A DNA stretch of 64,000 nucleotides from Sutcliffiella halmapala. GTDB lineage: Bacteria; Bacillota; Bacilli; Bacillales; Bacillaceae_I. The notes under the pieces were generated by a model, which saw nothing but the letters and a program-made list of their open reading frames with translations, had not been told where the DNA came from and did no database searches. Shown in pieces: positions 48,303 through 56,399 of this stretch (within the stretch, counting starts at the first letter, position 1; each line of letters starts with the position of its first letter). A program made the translations under genes and the position numbers. The stretch spans positions 4,477,445 through 4,541,444 of the forward strand of contig NZ_KV917375.1 of assembly GCF_002019665.1 (NCBI RefSeq), in the 5' to 3' direction.

Positions 48303-48629
48303 ATGGCGGCTAGAAGTCAACTTTTAAAGGGAATACTCGACGCCTGCGTGATGGCGATTGTAGAAGAACAGGCCGTTTATGGCTATGAATTATCACAAAA
48401 GCTGCAAAAGGTTGGGCTTCCTGACATTAGTGAAGGGACGATTTATCCCGTCTTACTAAGACTGCAAAAAAACGGCTTTATTCGTGGAGAAATGAGACCC
48501 TCTACAACAGGTCCTAATCGGAAGTATTATTTCTTAACTGATGACGGAAAAACAGAGCTAGATCGAATTGCGAACGAGTGGCTCCTGATCGCAGGTCCAG
48601 TTAGCAAGTTACTACAAAGGGGGAAGTAA
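48303..48629 (+). CDS. PadR-family transcriptional regulator
   Basis: A 108-residue winged-helix protein: LLKGILDACVMAIVEEQAVYGYELSQKLQ, and the wing segment SEGTIYPVLLRLQKNGFIRGE, both hallmarks of the short PadR-s1 group. GTGGGGTGAG lies before the ATG. It is followed 3 bases later by a membrane protein with a PadR-associated HAAS domain. Typically such a PadR represses its own operon until a stress relieves it. Confidence 0.92.
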   Translation: MAARSQLLKGILDACVMAIVEEQAVYGYELSQKLQKVGLPDISEGTIYPVLLRLQKNGFIRGEMRPSTTGPNRKYYFLTDDGKTELDRIANEWLLIAGPVSKLLQRGK

Positions 48630-48632
48630 AAG

Positions 48633-49400
48633 ATGGGGAACGTAACATTATCAAAAGAAAGTCAGAAGTTCATTGAAAATTTACGAGTTTATTTATTTTC
48701 TAGCGGCAAAAAAACGAGTGAGATTGACGAAATCACACAAGAGCTAGAAGTTCATTTATTTGAGGCAGAAAAACAAAATAAAGGAGTAGAGCACATAATT
48801 GGTAACTCTCCAAAAGAGTACATGGAGCAGCTTTCGCAAGAGATGTCCTTTGATATAAAAGGCTGGTTCAAATATGTTCCTTTAATTATTTTTGGTGCCT
48901 TCTCTGGTCTTGCTTTAAGAGATGCAGTGTTCGGCACAATTGATTATTCTATGTTAGAGCTCATTGGTTATCCACTCATCTGTATCATTTTGTTACTAGT
49001 TTATATGTTTAGCTTCAAATATTTAGCAAGCCATAAACTATCTAAAACGAAAGAATTCCTTATTTTAGGGGGAGTAGGAGGGCTTTCCATCGGGATGTTT
49101 CTGGGTTTAATTTTATTAAATGGGCAAGTGTCCACTCCAGCTATTATCCTTGGCACCTTCGGAAACTTAGTCGTAGCAACGATAACCATCATTTTTTTAG
49201 TCGGAATCTCCATTTGGAGCAAAACACTCATTTCGATTATTTTTCCTTTTCTTTACATCGCTCCTGAATATTTCATCGGGTTAACTTCATTTTCAGAAGC
49301 AACGAAGCTGATCTTAAGCAGCTTGCTGATGTTTGGTGGAATTGGCATTTATCTTTTCATAGCAACTAGAAACTTGAAAAAGACTTCCTCGGTACATTAA
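48633..49400 (+). CDS. HAAS-domain membrane protein, PadR partner
   Basis: A 255-residue protein. The first 75 residues are a helical HAAS-type domain (FIENLRVYLFSSGKKTSEID, LEVHLFEAEKQNKG), followed by about six membrane helices (~90-245). The domain is regularly seen next to PadR regulators. The function is unknown. It shares a transcript with padR (3-base gap) and is followed by a terminator. Confidence 0.8.
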   Translation: MGNVTLSKESQKFIENLRVYLFSSGKKTSEIDEITQELEVHLFEAEKQNKGVEHIIGNSPKEYMEQLSQEMSFDIKGWFKYVPLIIFGAFSGLALRDAVFGTIDYSMLELIGYPLICIILLLVYMFSFKYLASHKLSKTKEFLILGGVGGLSIGMFLGLILLNGQVSTPAIILGTFGNLVVATITIIFLVGISIWSKTLISIIFPFLYIAPEYFIGLTSFSEATKLILSSLLMFGGIGIYLFIATRNLKKTSSVH

Positions 49401-49430
49401 AAAAGCTACAGTCTAACCTGTAGCTTTTTT
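49399..49430. terminator. Bidirectional terminator between converging genes
   Basis: A perfect 13-base stem AAAAAAGCTACAG / CTGTAGCTTTTTT, 6-base loop. Confidence 0.92.
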
Positions 49431-49443
49431 GCGAATAAGGCAC

Positions 49444-49896
49444 TCACATTTTCAATGCTTCCTTCTCCACTAAATCCAAGTATTCCTGTACCACCTTATT
49501 ATTGCTCTTTTCACTGCCAAGCTTTAGCATTGCTCGTCCGACAAAATTAACGCCCTTATTTTGCCCCTCATAAGTAAATTTCGTATGTGTCTCATCTATC
49601 TTTTCTAATAGGAAAGTAAGGTTTATTTCAAAGGCTTTGCCAAGTACAAAGCGTATTTGCTTTCGTTTTTTTGCTTCTGTATTTTCATAAGCTAATGTTT
49701 CCACAATATACGTTTCCACGCGTTTACCCTCTCGATACTTCTGCTGATGCTTTGCTCCGACTTCGCCTTCCAGCTTTTCTATTAACGTATGTTCTTCTAC
49801 TTTCGGCATCGTTTTCGTGATGTTTTTATCTAAAAACAGCTCCCATACCTTTTCTATAGGAACGGGAATTATCCTTTCTTCCTTCCATTGAATCAT
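49444..49896 (-). CDS. SRPBCC (START-like) family protein
   Basis: A 150-residue soluble protein with the helix-grip fold pattern: WKEERIIPVPIEKVWELFLD at the N-terminus, central strands KHQQKYREGKRVETYIVE, and a C-terminal helix. It probably binds a hydrophobic ligand. It overlaps the MerR-type gene by 4 bases, so it is coupled to it, and may be the ligand carrier or detoxifying partner of that regulator. No catalytic residue is identified. Confidence 0.75.
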   Translation of the reverse strand: MIQWKEERIIPVPIEKVWELFLDKNITKTMPKVEEHTLIEKLEGEVGAKHQQKYREGKRVETYIVETLAYENTEAKKRKQIRFVLGKAFEINLTFLLEKIDETHTKFTYEGQNKGVNFVGRAMLKLGSEKSNNKVVQEYLDLVEKEALKM

Positions 49897-50237
49897 TCGC
49901 CTTCCTCCTTCCCAGATGCAAGAAACGCATTAATCTCTTCCTCTTTATGTTGCCAATCTTTTATTTGCAACTGGATGTTCTTTCTTTTTTGAATTAATAA
50001 CTCTTCTAAATGTGCAAAGGATTCGTCCTCCATCACAGAAATCATTTCTTGTATCGTAAAGCCGAAACTTCGCAACTTCACTAAAAGGATAGCGAGAAAA
50101 TAACTGCCGTCATCGTAGTATCTGTAATGATTCTTCGGATCAATATAAGCAGGCTCGATTAATTTCACCTCGGCATAATACCGTAACGTTTCCTTGCTAA
50201 GCCCAGTCATCTGTGAAAATTCACTTATCTTGTACAT
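49893..50237 (-). CDS. MerR-family transcriptional regulator
   Basis: A 114-residue MerR protein: N-terminal winged helix (YKISEFSQMTGLSKETLRYY, then LIEPAYIDPKNHYRYYDDG) and a dimerisation coiled coil (IQKRKNIQLQIKDWQHKEEE). There is no large effector domain. The ATG at 50237 has GGGGAGGAGGG upstream; the longer frame covers the promoter. Its own promoter has the MerR-type long spacer. Confidence 0.9.
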   Translation of the reverse strand: MYKISEFSQMTGLSKETLRYYAEVKLIEPAYIDPKNHYRYYDDGSYFLAILLVKLRSFGFTIQEMISVMEDESFAHLEELLIQKRKNIQLQIKDWQHKEEEINAFLASGKEEGE

Positions 50238-50255
50238 AAACCCTCCTCCCCTTCC

Positions 50256-50287
50256 ATCATAAACTGTGGGGTGCACCACAGAGTCAA
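50256..50287 (-). promoter_or_regulatory. MerR-type promoter with a long, palindromic spacer
   Basis: On the minus strand TTGACT, then a 19-base spacer and TTATGA (or 20 bases and TATGAT). The spacer is an inverted repeat with arms CTGTGG / CCACAG around GTGCAC. Long spacers of this kind are the hallmark of MerR-activated promoters. Confidence 0.7.
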
Positions 50288-50296
50288 TGCCCTATA

Positions 50297-51217
50297 TTAT
50301 AAAAGCTCCAAATCCCATCGTTCTTCGGTTAAAGCTTCACCAGTCCATTCATCATTTTGCTTTTCTTCTGTCAGTGTAAAACCGTACTTTTGATAAAGAT
50401 GACGGGCTGCCCCTAAGATGCTCACCGTCCATAAAAATACATGCTGATAGTTTTGATTGCGACAAAACTCAATTGCCGTCTCCATCAGTCGCTTGCCAAT
50501 TCCAAGCCCTTGATAATGCTCATCCAAAACAAACCATCTAAGCTGGGCTGTGTTATCGTTAAATTTTGTAATGGCAATAGAACCGACAATTTCACCGTTC
50601 ACTTCTGCCACCCAAAGCTCCCCACCAGCTGTATCTAGCATAAATTCAGTTAAACCCTTCATCACGTAATACTCAAACATCTTTCCGAAATGATAGGTTT
50701 TATCGTAGAGTTTCCCGTGAAGATGGGCAACATACCCGAGATCTCCAGACTGAAACGGTCGAATCGCTACCTCGGATTGAGGAGAAATTTTCTGTGAAAG
50801 AATAGTTTCAATCGTTTCCATAGCAGTGAGCAACTTAGGGAGATCTTGCTCAGGTAATGTTCGAATCATTTTGCCTACTTCTCGGTTCGCATCTTCAACA
50901 AGATTGTTATAAATCTTTCGGCCATTATCTGTTAGATAAAGTTGATATTGACGTTTATCATCTGTTGAACGTTCTTTATAAATAATGCTGTCCTCTTCAA
51001 ACTTTTGAACAATCCTACTCATATACCCACGGTCAATTCCGAGAGTTTCTCTTATTTCCGTAGCAGTGCAGCCATTTCTATGATTAATTTCCGTTATTAC
51101 CCGCGCTTCTGTTAGAGGAAATGGCTGGTTATAAATTTCTTGGTCAATTTTCCCGAGAACATTTGCATAATACCTATTAAATTGGCGGACTTTTTCTACA
51201 GAGTGAATAGTTTTCAT
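50297..51217 (-). CDS. MarR-GNAT fusion: regulator plus N-acetyltransferase
   Basis: A 306-residue two-domain protein. Residues 1-145 are a MarR-type winged helix (ITEINHRNGCTATEIRETLG, IDRGYMSRIVQKFEEDSII, RSTDDKRQYQLYLT). Residues 150-306 are a GNAT acetyltransferase (IRPFQSGDLGYVAHLHGKLY, and the acetyl-CoA loop HYQGLGIGKRLMETAIEFC). Such fusions are widespread in Bacillus; their substrates are mostly unknown. A promoter with an internal palindrome lies 30-60 bases upstream. Confidence 0.92.
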   Translation of the reverse strand: MKTIHSVEKVRQFNRYYANVLGKIDQEIYNQPFPLTEARVITEINHRNGCTATEIRETLGIDRGYMSRIVQKFEEDSIIYKERSTDDKRQYQLYLTDNGRKIYNNLVEDANREVGKMIRTLPEQDLPKLLTAMETIETILSQKISPQSEVAIRPFQSGDLGYVAHLHGKLYDKTYHFGKMFEYYVMKGLTEFMLDTAGGELWVAEVNGEIVGSIAITKFNDNTAQLRWFVLDEHYQGLGIGKRLMETAIEFCRNQNYQHVFLWTVSILGAARHLYQKYGFTLTEEKQNDEWTGEALTEERWDLELL

Positions 51218-51247
51218 TCAAACTCCTCCTAATATTCAGATAATTAT

Positions 51248-51277
51248 ATTATATTTAAATTTAGTTGACTAAGTCAA
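51248..51277 (-). promoter_or_regulatory. Promoter and MarR-type operator of the MarR-GNAT gene
   Basis: On the minus strand TTGACT, 18 bases, TATAAT. The perfect palindrome TTGACTAAGTCAA (51265-51277) covers the -35 box, as expected for autorepression. Confidence 0.75.
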
Positions 51278-51296
51278 TTAAAATCTCCTCAAAAAA

Positions 51297-51323
51297 ATAT
51301 CACAGCTTTAACAACTGTGATAT
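51297..51323 (-). terminator. Terminator after the CNNM-type gene
   Basis: A perfect stem ATATCACAG / CTGTGATAT, 9-base loop, minus-strand T-run of 6-7. Confidence 0.85.
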
Positions 51324-51384
51324 ACTCCGAATATTTGATTAGAAACCTGATTAGCATAAGGTTAAAATTAAAAAAGTGCGCCAT

Positions 51385-52698
51385 CTAGTGGTCTTCAGTA
51401 GATGGGAGTTCATCTTTAACGATTTGCAATACCTTAACCTGGTAGCCATCCATTTCGATAATTTCAAAGCTTAAGTTTTCGTAGCGAATTATATCCCCTT
51501 CTGCAGCGTCTATCTTCTCCGTTAGAACCCAGCCACCAATTGTATCGATATCTCTGTCGTCGATATCTAAGCCGAATAAGTCATTTATTTCATCAATAAG
51601 CACTTTCCCATCCACTATCACCTTATTATCACTAATTTTATTAATTTCTAGAACTTCATCTGCATCGAATTCGTCACGGATTTCCCCAACAATCTCTTCT
51701 AGAATATCCTCCACTGTCACTAACCCAGCTGTCCCCCCATATTCATCCACTAAGATTGCCATGTGAATTTGATCTTTTTGCATTTGTACTAATAGATCGT
51801 GAATCGCAATCGTTTCAATTACTTGGATGACGGGTCGAAAAAATTTCTCCATTCTTATTTCGTCATCTTCCCCATAAATAAAGTCCGTAAAGACTTCTTT
51901 CATATTGACAATACCTACAATATTATCCTTATCCCCATCCATGATAGGGTATCTTGTGAAATTCTCTTTCCTAAAAATTTCAAGGCATTCATGTAAGGTG
52001 TTTTCTTTATCGAAAGCCACTATTTCTGTACGAGGAACCATAATTTCTTTTGCAAGTCGATTATCAAATTGGAAAATATTGTTGACATAATCATATTCAG
52101 ATTGATTGATTTCTCCACTCTCGTAGCTTTCCGAAAGAATATACCGCAATTCTTCTTCTGAATGAGCAATTTCATGTTCAGAAGCCTGCTTTATTCCAAA
52201 CATACCAACAAGTAACCGAGCTGAACCATTTAGTAACCAGATAAATGGATACATTATTTTATAAAACACGATGATTGGTTTGGCAAATAGCAGCGACACC
52301 GCTTCCGCCTTTTGGATTGCTACGGTTTTTGGGGCTAATTCTCCAACCACTACATGTAAAAAAGTTACGATTGCAAAGGCAACAGCAAAAGATATAATTC
52401 CTGCAACACGGTCATTGATTTGGAAACTTTCAAAAAGTGGGTGAAGAATGCGTTCAAATGTTGGTTCTCCTAACCAACCTAGTCCTAACGCAGTAACTGT
52501 GATCCCTAACTGACAGGCAGACAAATACTCATCAAGATGGCTAACCACCCTTTTAGCAGCTGTTGATCCATTCCTTCCCTCTGTAATTAATTGATCAATT
52601 CTCGAACTTCGCACTTTAACAATTGCAAATTCTGTTGCAACAAAAAATCCAGTTAGTCCAATCAGAACAACAATCAAAAACAAATTCACTATTTGCAA
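51385..52698 (-). CDS. CNNM/CorC-type hemolysin-family membrane protein
   Basis: A 437-residue protein. A DUF21/CNNM domain with four membrane segments covers ~1-200 (VATEFAIVKVRSSRIDQL, ACQLGITVTALGLGWLGEP). Two CBS domains (~205-345) include MVPRTEIVAFD and AILVDEYGGTAGLVTVEDILEEIVGEI, followed by a CorC_HlyC domain. Related Bacillus proteins (e.g. YhdP/MpfA type) export Mg2+; the exact ion is not fixed here. The start is uncertain by a few codons. It is a single gene with its own terminator. Confidence 0.9.
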   Translation of the reverse strand: MQIVNLFLIVVLIGLTGFFVATEFAIVKVRSSRIDQLITEGRNGSTAAKRVVSHLDEYLSACQLGITVTALGLGWLGEPTFERILHPLFESFQINDRVAGIISFAVAFAIVTFLHVVVGELAPKTVAIQKAEAVSLLFAKPIIVFYKIMYPFIWLLNGSARLLVGMFGIKQASEHEIAHSEEELRYILSESYESGEINQSEYDYVNNIFQFDNRLAKEIMVPRTEIVAFDKENTLHECLEIFRKENFTRYPIMDGDKDNIVGIVNMKEVFTDFIYGEDDEIRMEKFFRPVIQVIETIAIHDLLVQMQKDQIHMAILVDEYGGTAGLVTVEDILEEIVGEIRDEFDADEVLEINKISDNKVIVDGKVLIDEINDLFGLDIDDRDIDTIGGWVLTEKIDAAEGDIIRYENLSFEIIEMDGYQVKVLQIVKDELPSTEDH

Positions 52699-53046
52699 CG
52701 GCTCTACACCTCCTCGAACTAATAATGGCCAGTTATATAAATTAAATGGATTCTCATTTTCTTGTTCAGTATTTGCATGGAAGGTGCGGTTTATAAATAA
52801 AAATCATTCCTAAATAAAGGAAAGAGAAGATGACTAGTACTGTAATGTTTAAAATCCACTCTAGGCCGCCTGATTTCAAAAATACAGCTAAATGATCTTG
52901 ATGTGATTGTTTGGAGGAAATAGTATTTTTTAAACAAACGTTTGATTAACAAGCAAGTACTTTCTAGGTCTCCCAAGGGTTAAAGAGGTCAGACCTTTAA
53001 TTAACTTTTTGAAATATTATATTGGTAATTGCAACTTTACTTAAAT
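52699..53046. other. Gene-free stretch upstream of the CNNM-type gene
   Basis: About 350 bases with no convincing gene. A 61-codon open frame on the minus strand (52791-52976) has no family pattern or ribosome site. The promoter of the CNNM gene should be here. I see nothing else clear. Confidence 0.4.
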
Positions 53047-53081
53047 AAAAAAAGCAGATGATATTGACGCATCATCTGCTT
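53047..53081 (-). terminator. Terminator after the TipAS-type gene
   Basis: A perfect 10-base stem AGCAGATGAT / ATCATCTGCT with 8-base loop and a 7-base T-run. Confidence 0.9.
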
Positions 53082-53090
53082 CTAACAAAA

Positions 53091-53858
53091 TTAGTCTTTC
53101 TTCATCCCAGTATAAATAAAAACTGCATCCCTCAAAAATGCTGCTGTTCCTGGAGTCTTTTTATCATAGTATGCAGTAAATCTCTCATCATCGACATACA
53201 TTTGCGCGAGTCCAGCATGTGCTTCCTTCGAGTAGCTGTCCCAGTAAAAGCCAAGCCATTGTCGGTGCAGATCGGCTGTCTTCTGTGCTAATTCACCAGC
53301 TGGATCTCCCGTTAAGAATGCTTCATGTAAAGTATCTAGAACTTCCTGAGCCAATCTTTCTCCTTCTGCGAACTTCTCTTGACTCATTCCTTTTACCTTT
53401 GCATTCGACTTATTGATTTTGTCGTCACCGTATTTTTCTCGAACTTCTTCTCCATATTTCTTTTCATTTTCATCTATTATATTTTGCTTAAATGCCTCGA
53501 ATTTCTCTTTGTCACTCATCGTTGTTCTCCCTTCTTTCACCGCTAAGGTTTTGTCTACATTAGCGATTAGTGAATTCAATTGCTCACGCTTTGTCAGAAG
53601 CTTTTCACGATGTTCCTTTAATGCGTGCACTTCATCAAAGGATGGGGAGTTAACGATCTTTTTAATGTTTTCCAAATCTACATCAAGCTCTCGGTAAAAG
53701 AGAATTTGTTGTAGGCGATCTACTTCTGCTTGCCCGTAGATTCGATATCCTGATGAATTGATTCTTGCCGGCTTAAGAATCCCAATTTCATCATAATATC
53801 GTAGCGTTCTACTCGTTATCCCCGCCATTTTCGCTAACCTTTGCACCGTATATTCCAT
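53091..53858 (-). CDS. MerR-family regulator with TipAS antibiotic-recognition domain
   Basis: A 255-residue regulator. The N-terminal MerR winged helix contains YTVQRLAKMAGITSRTLRYY and RINSSGYRIYG. A coiled coil follows (HREKLLTKREQLNSLIANVD), then a TipAS domain (~135-255) with HRQWLGFYWDS and YVDDERFTAYYDKKTPGTAA. TipAS proteins such as TipA and Mta bind drugs (thiopeptides or other hydrophobic compounds) and switch on efflux. The ATG at 53858 has AGGAGGT 7 bases before it. Its promoter has a MerR-type 19-base spacer. Confidence 0.93.
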   Translation of the reverse strand: MEYTVQRLAKMAGITSRTLRYYDEIGILKPARINSSGYRIYGQAEVDRLQQILFYRELDVDLENIKKIVNSPSFDEVHALKEHREKLLTKREQLNSLIANVDKTLAVKEGRTTMSDKEKFEAFKQNIIDENEKKYGEEVREKYGDDKINKSNAKVKGMSQEKFAEGERLAQEVLDTLHEAFLTGDPAGELAQKTADLHRQWLGFYWDSYSKEAHAGLAQMYVDDERFTAYYDKKTPGTAAFLRDAVFIYTGMKKD

Positions 53859-53880
53859 GTGCTCACCTCCTGACAACTTC

Positions 53881-53911
53881 ACTATACACCTTGACGTAGC
53901 GTAAAGGTAAA
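53881..53911 (-). promoter_or_regulatory. MerR-type 19-base-spacer promoter of the TipAS regulator
   Basis: On the minus strand TTTACC, 19 bases, TATAGT. An inverted repeat ACCTTTACG-CTA-CGTCAAGGT (arms match 8 of 9) fills the spacer. This is the expected site for autoactivation by the TipAS protein. Confidence 0.8.
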
Positions 53912-54102
53912 TAGATAAATTAAAAAAGTTCCGTTCATTTTTTCATTCGAATATTTGCTTTCGTTAAGCGTTTCAATTTTTAACCTCATGCAACTTTATT
54001 TTCCATCTCCTACATATATAAAAGCATACAAAAAGATTGCTCTAGACCCACCCATATTCTAATTGGTATTATAGTCAAGTACTTTATGGGAGGGCAGGAT
54101 CT

Positions 54103-54972
54103 ATGGAAAATGAAAAGTATCAAAACCTAAAGCTAGGTGAACGTGGGGCAATTATCAGTATCATTGCTTACCTCTGTCTTTCTGCCATTAAATTAGTCGT
54201 TGGATATACGAGTGATTCCGCTGCTTTGAAAGCAGATGGCCTAAATAATGCAACTGATATCATCGCCTCTATTGCTGTTCTTATTGGACTGAAACTTTCA
54301 CAAAAACCACCTGATAAGGATCATCGTTATGGCCATTGGAAAAGTGAAACCATTGCCTCCATGATTGCGTCCTTTATTATGTTAGCAGTTGGTATTCAAG
54401 TCTTAATTAGTGCGCTAACTTCCATGTTTCAAGGGAGAAATGAATCCCCTGATATAATGGCTGGTTATGTTGGGATCTTTTCAGCAATTGCGATGTACTT
54501 TGTCTATCGTTACAATAAGAAATTAGCGACAAAAATAAATAGTAAAGCAGTGATGGCTGCATCCAAGGATAATTTATCCGATGCCTGGGTGAGTATCGGT
54601 GCTGCAATAGGAATATTCGGCTCTCAATTAAACATGCCTTGGCTTGATACGGTAACAGCGATTATCGTCGGAGTTTTAATATGTAAAACAGCATGGGATA
54701 TCTTCATACTGGCCTCACATGAATTATCTGATGGCTTCGATGAAAATAAAATTGACAAGTATCAGAACGTTATAATGAATGTCGATGGTGTAAAAGGAAT
54801 TAAAGAAATAAGGGGTCGAAACTACGGAAACAACGAAGTACTAGATGTTGTGATTCTCGTTAACTGCACGCTTGATATAAAAGAAGCGCATGACATCGCA
54901 ACACATGTAGAAAAGATTTTGATGCAGGATTATGGGGTTTATAGTGTACATGTACATGTGGAGCCTCAATAA
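54103..54972 (+). CDS. MneS/YeaB-like cation diffusion facilitator (probable Mn2+ exporter)
   Basis: A 289-residue CDF transporter with six membrane helices (~15-205) and a cytoplasmic C-terminal domain (~210-289). The metal site residues are N-x3-D in TM2 (LNNATDIIAS) and D-x3-D in TM5 (DNLSDAW), the pattern of Mn-type CDFs and not the D-x3-D/H-x3-D of Zn exporters. The sequence is very close to B. subtilis YeaB (MneS). It would export Mn2+. No MntR box was found upstream. Confidence 0.88.
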   Translation: MENEKYQNLKLGERGAIISIIAYLCLSAIKLVVGYTSDSAALKADGLNNATDIIASIAVLIGLKLSQKPPDKDHRYGHWKSETIASMIASFIMLAVGIQVLISALTSMFQGRNESPDIMAGYVGIFSAIAMYFVYRYNKKLATKINSKAVMAASKDNLSDAWVSIGAAIGIFGSQLNMPWLDTVTAIIVGVLICKTAWDIFILASHELSDGFDENKIDKYQNVIMNVDGVKGIKEIRGRNYGNNEVLDVVILVNCTLDIKEAHDIATHVEKILMQDYGVYSVHVHVEPQ

Positions 54973-55032
54973 TCATTCCTTCTAATGGGGGATACTATAT
55001 TACATCATGACATACATATTCCCCCTATTATC

Positions 55033-55072
55033 AAAAACACACCTACTCTCAACAAGAGTAAGGTGTGTTTTT
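55033..55072. terminator. Bidirectional terminator between the CDF and AI-2E family genes
   Basis: Long stem with outer arms AAAAACACACCT / AGGTGTGTTTTT and inner ACTCT / GAGT, 6-base loop. Confidence 0.9.
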
Positions 55073-55074
55073 AT

Positions 55075-56181
55075 TTATATATTAGGATCTGCGTCGCCAT
55101 TTTCTTTATCCTTTTTTGTTAAACCTAATTCAAACAGTCCCGCTTCTTTTATCGCGAGGATTCCAATATAAACAAATGGACCAAAGATCAATCCCATTAC
55201 GCCGAAGAAAACGAATCCAAAATACATCGATAAAACAGTTGGAAGCGCTGCAAGCCCAATAGAATCTCCAAGTACCTTTGGTTCGATTATTCTTCTAAGT
55301 ACAGTGATCCCTACTGCCAAGATAAATAACTGAATACCCATGTTTACATCCCCTAAAATCATGGCGATGATTCCCCATGGTACAAGAATCAGTGCTGGAC
55401 CAACGTATAACGGAATAATATCAACTAGCCAAATAATAAAAGACATGATAAAGGCTTCATCTGGTGAAATAAAGAAAAGAGAAATGTAGGTAATAAGGAA
55501 TACCCCAATACTAAGAATAAACTGAGCTTTCCAGTACCCAACGAAAACATTACTCATCCGATGTAACACGAATCGCAGCTTGTTAGATGTTTCTGGATTG
55601 AAAAAGTTTAAAAATAGATTATACAGTCGTGGTAAATCTAAGCTAAATAAGAACAATGTTATTAAATAGATAAGTGTAACAAATAATAGGTTAGGGATAA
55701 CTTGTAACCATGAGCCAAGCATCGCAACAAATTGCGAGGTAATCTGAATAGCTTTATCACTTAAACCTTCCGACTGCCTATGTAACTCTCTCACAATCAG
55801 ATAGCCCTGAGGAATCTCTTCCACTAACTGATTAAATTTGATAATAAAAGCATCTATTGACCTTTGGATTTCAAGCGCATGCTGAGGAACATTTAGCACC
55901 CATTCGTAAATAGACTTGATAATTTTAGTGAAGGTAAAATAAACGGTAATCACACTAATGACTAAAAATAACGAAAAGACAATACTAACAGGGATAATTC
56001 TTTTCTCCATCTTTAAATGCCTTTGAATCATTTTAACGAATGGCTCAAACACCATTGCTGTCAACAGCGCTAATAGGATTGGTAAGAATACCGAAAAATA
56101 TATGTAGACAAAAATACTAACAGCCGTAACGATACAAATGGTTAGTATTTTTTTTGTTAATGCGTGATTCAACAAATACAT
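55075..56181 (-). CDS. AI-2E (PerM/TqsA) family membrane protein
   Basis: A 368-residue protein with about eight membrane helices; the conserved C-terminal part has SFIIWLVDIIPLYVGPALIL and PKVLGDSIGLAALPTVLSMY, typical of the family. It ends in a polar KKDKENGDADPNI tail. Family members include quorum-signal, Na+/H+ and chloride transporters; the role here is unknown. AGGAGG is only 2 bases from the ATG at 56181 but 8 from the TTG at 56175, so TTG may be the true start. Confidence 0.85.
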   Translation of the reverse strand: MYLLNHALTKKILTICIVTAVSIFVYIYFSVFLPILLALLTAMVFEPFVKMIQRHLKMEKRIIPVSIVFSLFLVISVITVYFTFTKIIKSIYEWVLNVPQHALEIQRSIDAFIIKFNQLVEEIPQGYLIVRELHRQSEGLSDKAIQITSQFVAMLGSWLQVIPNLLFVTLIYLITLFLFSLDLPRLYNLFLNFFNPETSNKLRFVLHRMSNVFVGYWKAQFILSIGVFLITYISLFFISPDEAFIMSFIIWLVDIIPLYVGPALILVPWGIIAMILGDVNMGIQLFILAVGITVLRRIIEPKVLGDSIGLAALPTVLSMYFGFVFFGVMGLIFGPFVYIGILAIKEAGLFELGLTKKDKENGDADPNI

Positions 56182-56399
56182 ATCCTCCTCTAAATTGATT
56201 CTAATATTTATCTAAGTTCCCCACTTGATAGCATCCGCATCATTGTTCATGGTCATTGAAACTCGTAATTAAGTCCTATTTTCAAACGATATAAAATAAT
56301 AGACATTTATACAAGCTGGAATTATTATACTACCTTTGCATATAAATATATCATCTTATTTTATAGAAAAGAAACATTTAATAAGTTAGGGGGGCAATA

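Noticed and set aside
52933-52948. AAACAAACGTTTGATT as an operator
   Set aside because: A short AT-rich palindrome far from a start codon, with no regulator to match it.
52791-52976. 61-codon minus-strand open frame upstream of the CNNM gene
   Set aside because: No ribosome site, no recognisable pattern; considered chance.
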